Under the pieces are notes generated by a model. It did not search any database. It was not told the origin of the DNA and saw only the letters and a list, made by a program, of their open reading frames with translations. Made by a program: the position numbers and the translations under genes. DNA of 64,000 nt, taken from JASGKO01 sp049840595 (GTDB lineage: Bacteria > Verrucomicrobiota > Verrucomicrobiia > Chthoniobacterales > Chthoniobacteraceae). The stretch is taken from contig JASGKO010000017.1 in the NCBI GenBank assembly GCA_049840595.1, forward strand, positions 21,052 to 85,051, written 5' to 3'. Below, piece by piece: positions 29,101-38,111 of the stretch (the stretch's first letter is position 1; each line of letters starts with the position of its first letter).

Positions 29101-30906
29101 TTAGGGCGTGCCGGAACCGGTCGCGACGACTTCAAGCGCATCGCTCACACTGTTGGAGCTGAACTGCAACGTAGCTGTGGTCGAAGCTCCCGCAGCGAGG
29201 CCACTCGAGGTCACCTGAATGTAAGGGCTGCCAGCGTAGTAGCTGGTGGTGTTCCCGGCGCTGTTGGACAGCGTGCCGCCCGACAGTTTGTAGGCCACCA
29301 TGTAGATGGGGCCACTGATCGCAGTCGGGGCCTGATTCGTCACCGTCACCGTCTGGGCATAGAGGCCGGTGCGACGATTCAAGGTGAATCCACTCGCCGT
29401 GAAGGACAGGGCCGGAATGGTCGTAGGAATCACGTTCGACTGGAACAGATCCGACATATCCTGCGCGGTGCCCGTTCCGAAACCGAAGAAGGGCAGTCCG
29501 GTCGCCGTCTGAAGACCCTGGCCCGTATTAACCGTAACGGTCGTCCCGGCGGGGGTCGCATTCGAAGGATTGGCCGCGTCGTTCAGGTAACCAGTCGGCG
29601 TCTTGGCCGCCACCCCGAAGATGCGCTGCATCGTGGCGAGGTCGGAGGAGTGCGTCAGGTTGATCGTGCTGTTGTAGCCATTGCCCTTCGCAAAGGGCGA
29701 AATCACCATCTCCGTGAGGGTATGGTAGAAGTCGTTCTGCGGGCTGCCTTCCGTTTCGTCGGTCCAGATCACGATCGCCGCGTGGCCCGCCTGATAGACA
29801 GGCGAGTTCATGAGCTTCGGCACCATGATGGCGCAGAAGCTGTCCATCTGAGCAACGCGCGCCAAGTCACTACCACCGGTGTAGGTCTTGGTCACTCCCG
29901 AGTTGGTTCCACCGTAGTTCGAGTAGGTGAAGGTGCTGGAGAGAGCCGTGTGACCGTCATTGTATTGATCCGGCGTGATCACACAATACTGCGCCTGCGT
30001 GTTGGCTGCGAGATCCGCGTCCAACTGCTCGAGCGGAGCATAGTGGGAAACCTCGGAATTCGAGGTCGAGGTATTCGCCGCCGAGGTGGTGCCGCCATTG
30101 GTTGCCGGGAAGAAGAGCTGCCCGGTGTGCTTGGTCGCGAAGTTATACTGGTGCGAACCGTTATAAGCGTTCGTGTAGGAAGCGCTGGTGCCGCTGAAGC
30201 TGGTCGTCGGGACCGTGCGCTTGCCGATCGGAGAGATGTTATTCGTAAGCGTGCCGCCCGCGGAATTGAAGTCATTACCCGCCGTGTTCAGCAGGCCGGT
30301 TCCTTCAGTGTAGGAAGTCCAGGAGATGCCGGCGTTCTGCAGCAGCTCGCTGAGGCTTTCGCCCGTGAAGCTCGGGTTATTGTTCAGGAAGGTGGTGATC
30401 GCCGGCACGCTGCCGCTCGATCCATAAGGATCATTATCGTTCGTGATGCTCAGGTTCGAGCCGGCTTCCATGAAGATGTAGTTCGGCTCGGAAGGGTGAA
30501 CGCTGCCCGTGGGATTCGCGGGCTGGTTTTCAATGTAGTACGGCGTCGTGCTGGTGCCGTCGGCGGAACCGAAATCATTGTGATAAGCCGAGCAGAAGGA
30601 GCACTGCGACGTCTGCGAGATCGTCTGCCCCTGATAGCTCACCGTGTAGGCCGTGCTGCCAGGAGTGGCCAGCGCGGTCAGATACGGGGATCCGCCATTC
30701 TTGTTGTTATAAAGAACGTTCGTGTAGCTGGTGTCGGTGCCCGAGGTGAAGCAACGGTTTTCCAACAGGATGTAGAAGACGGTGGTGATGCCGTTCGGAT
30801 TTTGCTGGGCCTTCGCCGGAGCGGGCAGCAAAGACTGGCCGGCACAGGCCAGGGCCAGCATCGAGAGCAATCCCAAACGGGATCGCATAGGGAAAGTGGT
30901 TTTCAT
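29101..30906 (-). CDS. Exported phosphoesterase (phospholipase C / acid phosphatase AcpA family)
   Basis: This is a 601-residue exported protein of the phosphoesterase family PF04185. The start at 30906 gives a signal peptide with a typical end at APAKA. The family opening TVFYILLENRCFTSG matches the VxxLxxENRSF motif around the metal site. HAAIVIWTDETEGSPQNDF corresponds to the conserved D-E/D metal-binding block that precedes the catalytic region. A C-terminal beta-sandwich (about 490-601) rich in Ser/Thr follows. It probably hydrolyses phosphomonoesters or phospholipids outside the cytoplasm. The reading frame is open upstream to 31020 without similarity. Confidence 0.85.
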   Translation of the reverse strand: MKTTFPMRSRLGLLSMLALACAGQSLLPAPAKAQQNPNGITTVFYILLENRCFTSGTDTSYTNVLYNNKNGGSPYLTALATPGSTAYTVSYQGQTISQTSQCSFCSAYHNDFGSADGTSTTPYYIENQPANPTGSVHPSEPNYIFMEAGSNLSITNDNDPYGSSGSVPAITTFLNNNPSFTGESLSELLQNAGISWTSYTEGTGLLNTAGNDFNSAGGTLTNNISPIGKRTVPTTSFSGTSASYTNAYNGSHQYNFATKHTGQLFFPATNGGTTSAANTSTSNSEVSHYAPLEQLDADLAANTQAQYCVITPDQYNDGHTALSSTFTYSNYGGTNSGVTKTYTGGSDLARVAQMDSFCAIMVPKLMNSPVYQAGHAAIVIWTDETEGSPQNDFYHTLTEMVISPFAKGNGYNSTINLTHSSDLATMQRIFGVAAKTPTGYLNDAANPSNATPAGTTVTVNTGQGLQTATGLPFFGFGTGTAQDMSDLFQSNVIPTTIPALSFTASGFTLNRRTGLYAQTVTVTNQAPTAISGPIYMVAYKLSGGTLSNSAGNTTSYYAGSPYIQVTSSGLAAGASTTATLQFSSNSVSDALEVVATGSGTP

Positions 30907-31289
30907 ATTGGGTCTGGTTTTGACTAACGGGATTTGGGTGGTGGTTTTTGTTTTTCCTGCGGCGCCAGACACTGGAGCCAGCCCGGTGCGAGAACTCCCC
31001 TTGTGGAATTCCACCCGCATCGAGATGAACGAAAATTAATAATCCCCTGTGACAGACCGGTGGCGGGGAAGTGAAACTTTCCACACGAACCGACGACGGT
31101 TTGACGGCATTCATGCGGCGCTTTCGTTGCAAAAATGACGATGACGTTACTGATGTAAATGAAGTGACGTCCTGTTTGCGAAACGAAGGAAATCACGGCT
31201 TCGATCACCTGAAGCCACCGCGCAGACCGCTTTTCCCGGCAAAAAAACGAGCGTTCAAAAAATCGCTAAAGTTGGTTCCGACCCGACCG
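30907..31289. other. Divergent intergenic region, 383 bp
   Basis: This is the shared upstream region of the phosphoesterase (minus) and the four-repeat protein (plus). It should contain promoters for both. Open frames across it are continuations of the flanking genes without codon-like composition. I see no strong terminator, palindrome or recognisable operator. Confidence 0.5.
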
Positions 31290-32114
31290 ATGTCTGGCGT
31301 TGATATGAGCACCTCGAGCATCATCGCTGCCGCCACGGCTTCCAACACCGCGAGCACCGTGCTCCTGCAAGCCCAGGCGAAGAAATACTCGGACGATTTC
31401 AATGCTTTGAAAACCGCCATCACCTCGGGCGATCTCACCGCCGCGCAAACGGCAATGACGGCCTTCCTGAAGGATTCCGCGACCGCCACGGCCAATGGGT
31501 ACGATCCCGTGACCGCTACCAGCGCGCTGAAAAAGGATTTCACCGCCGTCCGCGACGCCTTGAGCGCGGGGAGTATCTCCAACGCGCAGAGCGCCTTTTC
31601 CACCTTGCAGACCGATATGCAGGCCCACTCCAGCAGCACCGGCAGCGCAACGACCGATTTGCAAAACATCCAGAACGCCGTGGGCGCGGGCGACCTCAGC
31701 ACCGCAAAGACGGCCCTGGCCGCTTTCGCCAAGGACGTGGCGCTGACCGCGAGCAGCAGGAGCAACCCATTGAGCGCCAGTGGTTCACTGCCCTCCGACC
31801 TGCGTGCATTGGAGGTCGCTTTCCAGTCAGGGAATGTCTCGGACGCCCAGTCTGCCCTCTCTGGAATGCAGGATGACCTGACGAGCGCAGCCTCCGGATC
31901 GGCCAGCAGCTCAAGCAGTTCCAGCGCTTATAACATGGATGAGGCGATTTTGCAGACCTTGCCGGGCGCCGTTTCCAGCACGGACGCGAATTCGGTTTCC
32001 GCGGCCTCCACCTCTGCGATTTTGAAAAGCCTGCCCACGGTTTCCCTTGCGACGAGCAGCGACAGCAATTCCTCCACGTTCAACGTCACGTCGGACATGC
32101 TGAACATGATGTAA
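31290..32114 (+). CDS. Four-repeat alpha-helical protein of unknown function
   Basis: From the ATG at 31290 the protein has 274 residues; the frame is open from 31071 but the earlier part is unlike the rest. Four copies of a roughly 27-residue helical-hairpin unit can be aligned at 36-62, 83-110, 123-150 and 170-197, with consensus D-hydrophobic-xx-L-xx-A-hydrophobic-xx-GD-hydrophobic-xx-AQ-x-A. Ser/Ala-rich linkers separate them. The tail (200-274) is Ser-rich. There is no signal peptide or Cys. The fold is probably a TPR-like solenoid. It lies 125 bp upstream of an ABC exporter on the same strand, and a functional link is possible but unproved. Confidence 0.75.
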   Translation: MSGVDMSTSSIIAAATASNTASTVLLQAQAKKYSDDFNALKTAITSGDLTAAQTAMTAFLKDSATATANGYDPVTATSALKKDFTAVRDALSAGSISNAQSAFSTLQTDMQAHSSSTGSATTDLQNIQNAVGAGDLSTAKTALAAFAKDVALTASSRSNPLSASGSLPSDLRALEVAFQSGNVSDAQSALSGMQDDLTSAASGSASSSSSSSAYNMDEAILQTLPGAVSSTDANSVSAASTSAILKSLPTVSLATSSDSNSSTFNVTSDMLNMM

Positions 32115-32239
32115 AGGCGCCACCGGACAGCGACCCGGCAGCAACCCGGGAGCCATCGGAGAGCAACAGGGTAACTAAAAAGGCGCGACGTTCGCATTGA
32201 AGGTGGAAGCGGGCGTTTCAAGATGAATTCGTTCATCCT

Positions 32240-34027
32240 ATGCAAGCGGAGTCCATCGAAGTCGTATATCAGGCCAATCATCCGTGGCGCACGCTGTTCG
32301 CCCTGTTCCGTCCGGAGCGGAAGTCGATGGGGCTGGGCGTGCTCGCGTTTTTGTTCAAGGCGAGCCCGCTCTGGGTCATCCCGGTGGTCACGGCGAATAT
32401 CGTGGATCTGATCGCCCATCCGCGGGCCAACGGAATGCCCGTCCTGTGGTGGAACACGGCGATTGGCGCTTTCTTCATTGCGCAAAACGTCCCTGCCGCG
32501 GTGCTCTTTTCGATTTTTTCCAGCCGCGCGATTCGCAGCGTGGAAATCCGGCTTCGCTCGGCGCTGGTGCGGCGGCTGCAAATGCTCTCCATCGCCTACC
32601 ATTCGCAAATCAGCACCGCCGTGCTGCAAACGAAGGTGCTGCGCGATGTGGAGTCCATCGAGCAGTTGTGCCGGCAGTTGATTGATCCGGGGCTGGGCTC
32701 CCTCGTCACCATTGCGGTCGCCATCGCGGTGACGAGCTGGCGGATGCCGCAGTTTCTCCCCGTCTTTGCCCTGCTCGTGCCGCTGGCGGCGCTGATCCGC
32801 TACGCGATGAGCGAGCGGCTGAAGCGTTACAACCATCTCTTTCGCAAGCAACTGGAGGCGATGAATACGCAGGTGCTGGGCATGATCAATATGATCCCGG
32901 TGACTCGCGCCCATGCGGTGGAGAGCGAGGAAATCCTGCGGGTGGAAAGCCGCTTCGGCGAGGTACGCAATGCCGCGCTGCAATTCGACCGGCACGCCAG
33001 CCTCTTCGGTGCCACGGCGTGGGTCGCCTTCATGCTGTTCAACCTCGTATGCCTCACCCTCGGCGCGTGGCTGAGCCTGCGCGGCATCGTCCCCTTCACC
33101 CCCGGCGACATCGTGCTGGTGACCGGCTACTTCAACGCGATCATCGCGGCCGTGATGCAGCTCAATAACATGCTGCCCATCATCACCCGTGGGTTCGACG
33201 GGTTGCGCAGCCTCGGCGAGGTGCTGGAATGTCCGGACCTTGAGGAAAACCGCGATAAACAACCGGTCACCAACGTAAACGGAGCGTTTCGCTTTGAGGG
33301 TACGAGCTACGATTACCGGGACGAAACCGGCGCGCCCCGGGCCGCCCTGCAAAACCTCACGCTGGAAGTCAAAGCCGGCGAGACGATCGGCGTCGTGGGA
33401 TCGAGTGGTTCAGGAAAATCCACGCTCATGAGTCTGATCATCGGCTTTCACCGCCCCACGGCAGGCCGCATTCTGCTGGATGGCGTGGAGATGAATACGA
33501 TCGATCTGCGGAGCTATCGGCGGCGGCTCTCGGTGGTGGGGCAGGAAACGATTCTTTTTGAAGGCACCTTGCGGGAGAACATCGTTTACGGAACGCAGAA
33601 TGTCACCGAAGCCCAGCTCCAGGCGGCAATCGAGGCGGCGAACGCGGCGGCCTTTATCAAAGAGTTGCCGCACGGGCTGGCCACGGAAATCGGCGAGCGC
33701 GGGGCCCGGCTGAGCGGCGGCCAGCGGCAGCGGATCGCGATTGCACGGGCCTTGCTGCGCGATCCGCGCATCCTGATCCTCGACGAGGCGACCAGCGCGC
33801 TGGACGCCGGCAGCGAGGTGGCGGTGCAGCAGGCGCTCGACCGGCTCATGCAGGGGCGCACCACTTTCATCGTCGCGCACCGCTTGAGCACGCTGCGCAA
33901 TGTGGACCGCATCATCGTGCTGGAGCACGGCCAGATCGTGGAGAGCGGAACCCCCGCCGAGCTGGGCGCCAGGCCGGATGGCCGTTTCGCGCAATTGCAG
34001 CGCATGCATTTGCAGACGGCAGGCTAG
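32240..34027 (+). CDS. ABC exporter half-transporter (MsbA/lipid-A exporter-like)
   Basis: This 595-residue fused permease-ATPase has a transmembrane domain (about 20-320, six hydrophobic segments) and a nucleotide-binding domain (about 345-590). The latter carries Walker A GSSGSGKST (387-395), Q-loop VVGQETILFE, signature LSGGQRQR, Walker B ILILDEATSALD and the H-loop IVAHRLSTL. It would work as a homodimer exporting a lipid, peptide or other hydrophobic substrate. The substrate cannot be inferred. It is the second gene after the four-repeat protein and is followed by a dispersed repeat. Confidence 0.92.
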   Translation: MQAESIEVVYQANHPWRTLFALFRPERKSMGLGVLAFLFKASPLWVIPVVTANIVDLIAHPRANGMPVLWWNTAIGAFFIAQNVPAAVLFSIFSSRAIRSVEIRLRSALVRRLQMLSIAYHSQISTAVLQTKVLRDVESIEQLCRQLIDPGLGSLVTIAVAIAVTSWRMPQFLPVFALLVPLAALIRYAMSERLKRYNHLFRKQLEAMNTQVLGMINMIPVTRAHAVESEEILRVESRFGEVRNAALQFDRHASLFGATAWVAFMLFNLVCLTLGAWLSLRGIVPFTPGDIVLVTGYFNAIIAAVMQLNNMLPIITRGFDGLRSLGEVLECPDLEENRDKQPVTNVNGAFRFEGTSYDYRDETGAPRAALQNLTLEVKAGETIGVVGSSGSGKSTLMSLIIGFHRPTAGRILLDGVEMNTIDLRSYRRRLSVVGQETILFEGTLRENIVYGTQNVTEAQLQAAIEAANAAAFIKELPHGLATEIGERGARLSGGQRQRIAIARALLRDPRILILDEATSALDAGSEVAVQQALDRLMQGRTTFIVAHRLSTLRNVDRIIVLEHGQIVESGTPAELGARPDGRFAQLQRMHLQTAG

Positions 34028-34090
34028 AGGATAAATCGCCGACTCCTGGCGGGCGTGGAATAATCTGATCCCATTTTCAAAGACCGGATT

Positions 34091-34187
34091 TTTCAGACAG
34101 GATGAACAAGATGAACAGGATGGCGAAAATTCCAAATCCCCTTAAACACTTATTCATCCTGTAAATCCTGTTCATCCTGTCCGAAAA
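34091..34187. repeat. Imperfect inverted repeat of the CAGGATGAACA type
   Basis: The arms at about 34091-34122 and 34155-34187 are near reverse complements, built from TTCATCCTG and its complement CAGGATGAA in tandem variants. The 252-bp spacer between the ABC exporter and hmuV holds nothing else. Similar units occur widely as dispersed repeats in environmental bacteria. Confidence 0.7.
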
Positions 34188-34279
34188 CCTCTTTCCGATT
34201 GAGCCCTTTTCCCCAACGGCCCACAGGGCCGTGGCTCCAGCGGTTCAGAGCATCGATCGTTAGCCGGGCACTATTTTTT

Positions 34280-35074
34280 TCAAAATGAACGGAGGAGTTC
34301 CACGGTGGGATAGTCGTAGCGCGGATGAGGCTGGATGTGGGTTCGCCAGCCGAAGGCGGCTTCAACGGTGGATGGCGTAAGCACTTCCTGCGGCGTTCCA
34401 TTCGCAATGAGCCGTCCCTCGCGCAACATCACGATGCGGTTGGCGTAGCGGGAGGCGAGATTCAAGTCGTGCAGGATGGCCACGACGCCCACCCCACGAG
34501 CAGCCCAGGTGCGGGCGAGCTCCAGCACCCGATGTTGATGGCCGAAATCGAGGGCGGCATTGGGCTCGTCGAGCAACAGGAAGCGTGGGGAATCGCCGAC
34601 TGGCTCCCAGATTTGCGCCAGCACCCGGGCGAGTTGGACCCGGGCTTTTTCTCCGCCGGAGAGACTGGGAAACTCGCGGTCGGCAAAAGGATGCACGGCG
34701 GTGGCCTGCATCGCTTGCAGGGCAATCTCGTAGTCGCGCGGCGTCTCCCCACCGGGCGCGTGCGGAGCCCGGCCCAGCAGCACCAGTTCCAGCGCCGTGA
34801 GGGCAAAGGGCACGGAAGTTTGTTGCGGCAGCACGGCCAGGCGTCGGGCACGCTCCCGGGGCGACCAGTCCTGCAAGGCGCGGCCTTCCAACTGGACCAC
34901 TCCACGAGCCGGAGTCAGCTCCCCGGAAAGCAGGCGCAGGAGCGTGGATTTACCGGCTCCGTTTGCCCCCACGAGGGCGAGCAATTCGCCGGGCCGAATT
35001 TCAAGATCGATCCCATGCAAAAGCTTTCGCTTCCCGGCCAAAAACTCCGCGTTCTGAAGGGAGAGCGTTTTCAT
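34280..35074 (-). CDS. hmuV: Hemin ABC transporter ATP-binding protein
   Basis: This 264-residue ATPase couples ATP hydrolysis to heme import through the HmuU permease. Walker A GANGAGKST is at 36-44, the signature LSGGEKARVQLAR near 142-154, Walker B RFLLLDEPNAALDFGHQHR near 165-180, and ILHDLNLA provides the H-loop histidine. The FGHQHR and ANRIVMLREG segments are typical of HmuV/BtuD-like importer ATPases. Its ATG shares a base with the hmuU stop (TGATG), showing translational coupling. Confidence 0.92.
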   Translation of the reverse strand: MKTLSLQNAEFLAGKRKLLHGIDLEIRPGELLALVGANGAGKSTLLRLLSGELTPARGVVQLEGRALQDWSPRERARRLAVLPQQTSVPFALTALELVLLGRAPHAPGGETPRDYEIALQAMQATAVHPFADREFPSLSGGEKARVQLARVLAQIWEPVGDSPRFLLLDEPNAALDFGHQHRVLELARTWAARGVGVVAILHDLNLASRYANRIVMLREGRLIANGTPQEVLTPSTVEAAFGWRTHIQPHPRYDYPTVELLRSF

Positions 35075-36189
35075 CAAAATCCCCGCTCCCGACGCATCAG
35101 CCACAGGAAAAACGGCGCGCCCAGCAGCGCAGTGACGATGCCCAGCGGAATCTCCATCGGAGCCGCCACCGTGCGGCAAACCAGATCGGCCAGGACCATG
35201 AGCGTACCACCGACGAGCAGACTGCCGGGCATCAACCAGCGATGATCCGTCCCGAGCGTGAGCCGGACGAGATGCGGGCAAAGCAGCCCGACAAACCAGA
35301 TGCGCCCGCTCACCGCCACGCAAACGCCGGTGATGAGGGCGGAAAGCAAAAGGATGCGTCGCTTCACCCGCTCCACGTCGCAGCCGAGATGCCCGGCCTC
35401 CGCTTCGCCGAGCAGGAGGGCGTTCAACGTTCGCCGCTCGCGCAGGAGCAGCAGGGCGGATGGAATGACGCCGAGCGCCAGCAGGCCGACCGCCGTCCAG
35501 GTGGCCGCGCTGAAGCTGCCGAGATTCCAGAAGGCAATCGTGCGCAGGGCCGCATTGCTCGCCAGCGTGGTGCACAGGCCCACACCCGCTTCGCTGATCG
35601 CGGTAATCGCGATCCCTGCCAGCAAAAGACGGGCGACGCTGGTCATGGATTCCTTGCGCGCGAGCCGCTGGACCAAGAGCATGGCGGCCAGCGCCGTGAC
35701 GAAGGCCGCGAGCGCCTGCCACCAGACCGAGGAATCGAGCCCGAAGCGCTCGCCAAAGACAATCGCGCTCACCGCGCCCAAGGCCGCGCCGCTGGAAACC
35801 CCGGCGATGCCCGGCTCCGCGAGCGGGTTGCGAAACAGCCCCTGCATCGAGGCCCCGGCGAGCGACAAGCCCCCGCCCACCAGCACCGCCATGCAGGCGC
35901 GCGGCAGGCGCATCCACCACACGATCCCGGCATACTGATCGTCCACCACCCCGGAGAAGCCCAGAGGCGCGAGCAGCACCCGCAAGGTCGCACTCAGGGG
36001 AACTTGCGCGGCACCGATTCCAACGGATACCAGCACCGTCAAAACCAGTGCCGCGCTCATCACCCAAAGGGAAATTTTTTGCCGACGATGCCGCTGCCGC
36101 AGCCAGTCGCGCGAATCACGAGGATCGCGCAGGGACGGGGCGGACAGGGCACGATCCAGCGCCTCAGTGGGCGGAAGGGCGGTCGGCAT
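35074..36189 (-). CDS. hmuU: Hemin ABC transporter permease (FecCD family)
   Basis: This 371-residue inner-membrane permease has about nine to ten hydrophobic segments and the FecCD pattern. Blocks include RLPRACMAVLVGGGLSLAGA (65-85), QGLFRNPLAEPGIAGVSSGAA, FWNLGSFSAATW, GRIWFVGLLCPHLVRLTLG (the cytoplasmic coupling region) and EIPLGIVTALLGAPFFLWL. It forms a homodimeric channel for heme, served by HmuT and HmuV. The N-terminus overlaps the restored end of hmuT by 26 bp. Confidence 0.93.
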   Translation of the reverse strand: MPTALPPTEALDRALSAPSLRDPRDSRDWLRQRHRRQKISLWVMSAALVLTVLVSVGIGAAQVPLSATLRVLLAPLGFSGVVDDQYAGIVWWMRLPRACMAVLVGGGLSLAGASMQGLFRNPLAEPGIAGVSSGAALGAVSAIVFGERFGLDSSVWWQALAAFVTALAAMLLVQRLARKESMTSVARLLLAGIAITAISEAGVGLCTTLASNAALRTIAFWNLGSFSAATWTAVGLLALGVIPSALLLLRERRTLNALLLGEAEAGHLGCDVERVKRRILLLSALITGVCVAVSGRIWFVGLLCPHLVRLTLGTDHRWLMPGSLLVGGTLMVLADLVCRTVAAPMEIPLGIVTALLGAPFFLWLMRRERGF

Positions 36190-37016
36190 AGAGCGCTTTG
36201 GTCAGCTCCAGGACGGCTTCCCCCGTGCGCGGCCCGAAGCCGAGCAGGAAGAGCGAATCCATCAGGACCACCCGGTGATTTTTTCCTGGCCGGGGTCAGC
36301 GAAATACCGGGGGCGTCGTAGATGCTCTTTTCACCCCCGAGCGAGGCCACCCCGTCGGTGATGGAAAGAATGACCTCCGGCGCGGCGGCCACGGCGGCCT
36401 CCGCGGTGAGCGGGCGATAGCCTTTGTACTCGGTGATCACATTCTTTCCCCCCGCGAGCTGGATCATCGCCTCGGCTTCGGTGCCAGTACCAGCGGCGAG
36501 GATTCCCGCGCCGGACCGGGCGTAGAGAAAGAGCACGCGCGGGGCCCTGGCTCCCGCCGTCGCCGCTTTCGTCGCGCGATCGGCCTGGACGGTCATCGCC
36601 TGCACCAGCGGCTTCGCGTTGTCGGCAGCCCCGAGCGCCTCCGCAATCGCCTGCACTTTTTTCACTGCACCGTCCACGGAATTACCGGCAGGCAGCACGA
36701 TCACCTTCACCCCGGCCTGGCGCAATTGCTCCAGGGCCTCGGGGGGACCGGCCTCGTCGCTGGCGAGCACCAGCGTAGGCTTGAGCGAGAGCACGCCCTC
36801 GGCGGAAACTTTGCGCTGGTAGCCGACCTGCGGCAGCTTCGCCACGGCGGGCGGCGCGGTGCTGGAGGAATCCACGCCCACGAGCCCGGCCTGCGCACCG
36901 AGCGCGCAAACGGTTTCCGTGACCGCGCCACCGAGCGAGACGATGCGCTCGCTGGCGGCCGGCAGAGGCAGCGTCAGCACGCTCCCGACGAGGAGCACGA
37001 GCAGGGCGCGCTTCAT
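36164..37016 (-). CDS. hmuT: Hemin-binding periplasmic protein (frameshifted in this sequence)
   Basis: This heme-binding protein of the BtuF/TroA fold has about 284 residues after joining frames and delivers heme to HmuU. The signal peptide spans 1-22 (KRALLVLLVGSVLTLPLPA). The mature start RIVSLGGAVTETVCALG is typical of HmuT. It continues as YDAPGISLTPA, after which the frame changes to GKNHRVVLMDSLFLLGFGPRTGE and ends at 36164. The switch lies at 36281-36295, next to a run of six T. The restored C-terminus LTKALY matches family endings, so the break is probably a sequencing error. Confidence 0.88.
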
Positions 37017-38077
37017 GCCATTACCTCCGGGGACGAGAGGCCCTGCAAAACTTCGCGCCACTCGGGCCGCTCGGCCTCGCCCGGCTTGCGGCGACCGAAG
37101 AACTGCACCACCATCTCGCCGCTGGCGTCATAGAGTTCGAGCGAGTTCACATCGCCATCGCGGGTGGGCTTGCGCACCGCCCAGGCGGAGGTAATGGCCG
37201 ACTGGCGCAGGTGAAGGTTGAACTCGGAATCGAGCACGTTGATCCACTCGCCGTAGGGCGCGATTTTTTCCACCGGGCCGGTATGGATCTGGATCATGCC
37301 GTCGTTGCCGACGAAGACCATGATCGGCAGGCCGGTCCCGGCTGCGGCGCGCAGAATGCGTTCACCGGAATCCAACGGCACGGGCTGGGCGAACTCGGGG
37401 CCGCCGAGACGCAAGGCCTGCTGGCGACCGACCTGGAACTTGCGCAGGAGCAGGAAGAAATCGTGCGTATCCTGCAAGGTGCGCCAGCCTTCACACAGCC
37501 CCGCGGCGTCGATCTCCGAGTCCGCGCGATCCGGCGTCTTCGGTTTCGGCGGCTGGACGGCTTGTTCGGTGGATTGATCTTCGTGACGGAAGTCTTCCAC
37601 CAGCTTGGCAAACGCGACGCGATCCGCCTCGGGCTCGAGATAGACCTTGTGAATGGCGCTGCCATCGTGCGCGAAGAACTGGAGGCTCTCGCGGAGGCCG
37701 TGCGGCGTCTCCTCCTGCACGGCAAAGGCGGAGGCCCAGCTATTCAGGAAAAAGCGCAGGTCGATATCCGGCCCGAGCACGTTGCCGAAATGCTGGAAAA
37801 ACTGGATCTCGCGATAGAGCCCCTTGCGCTCGTGCACGGCGTGCTCGTTGCGCGTGAGCGCCATCACCCGGCCCAGCCCGGGGAGACGAAGCAAGAGGTC
37901 GCCCAGGCCCTGGGCCTGCCCCGGGCGCAGGCGCGTGACCGTCTCACCGCAGCCGGTGGCGAGCAGCTCGACCTCGCTCACCTGGAGCGCTTGCGCGGCG
38001 TCGCGAATGCGTGACTTGGGATTTTCCCGGCGATATTCCGCCCACCGGGCCTTCAATGGATTGCTGGTTGTTTGCAT
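37013..38077 (-). CDS. hmuS: Hemin-degrading/heme-trafficking factor HmuS
   Basis: This 354-residue cytoplasmic protein of the HemS/HmuS/ChuX family binds imported heme and is implicated in its release or degradation. Two structural repeats are visible, each with a heme-pocket block: VMALTRNEHAVHERKGLY (first half) and IMVFVGNDGMIQIHTGPVEKI (second half), with FNLHLRQSAITSAWAVRKP after the second. Length and layout match HemS. It overlaps hmuT by 4 bp (ATGA) and starts 34 bp after the pseudopilin gene. Confidence 0.93.
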   Translation of the reverse strand: MQTTSNPLKARWAEYRRENPKSRIRDAAQALQVSEVELLATGCGETVTRLRPGQAQGLGDLLLRLPGLGRVMALTRNEHAVHERKGLYREIQFFQHFGNVLGPDIDLRFFLNSWASAFAVQEETPHGLRESLQFFAHDGSAIHKVYLEPEADRVAFAKLVEDFRHEDQSTEQAVQPPKPKTPDRADSEIDAAGLCEGWRTLQDTHDFFLLLRKFQVGRQQALRLGGPEFAQPVPLDSGERILRAAAGTGLPIMVFVGNDGMIQIHTGPVEKIAPYGEWINVLDSEFNLHLRQSAITSAWAVRKPTRDGDVNSLELYDASGEMVVQFFGRRKPGEAERPEWREVLQGLSSPEVMA

Positions 38078-38111
38078 GGTTTCTATTTTGGATGAGGAGA
38101 GGGATGAAAGA

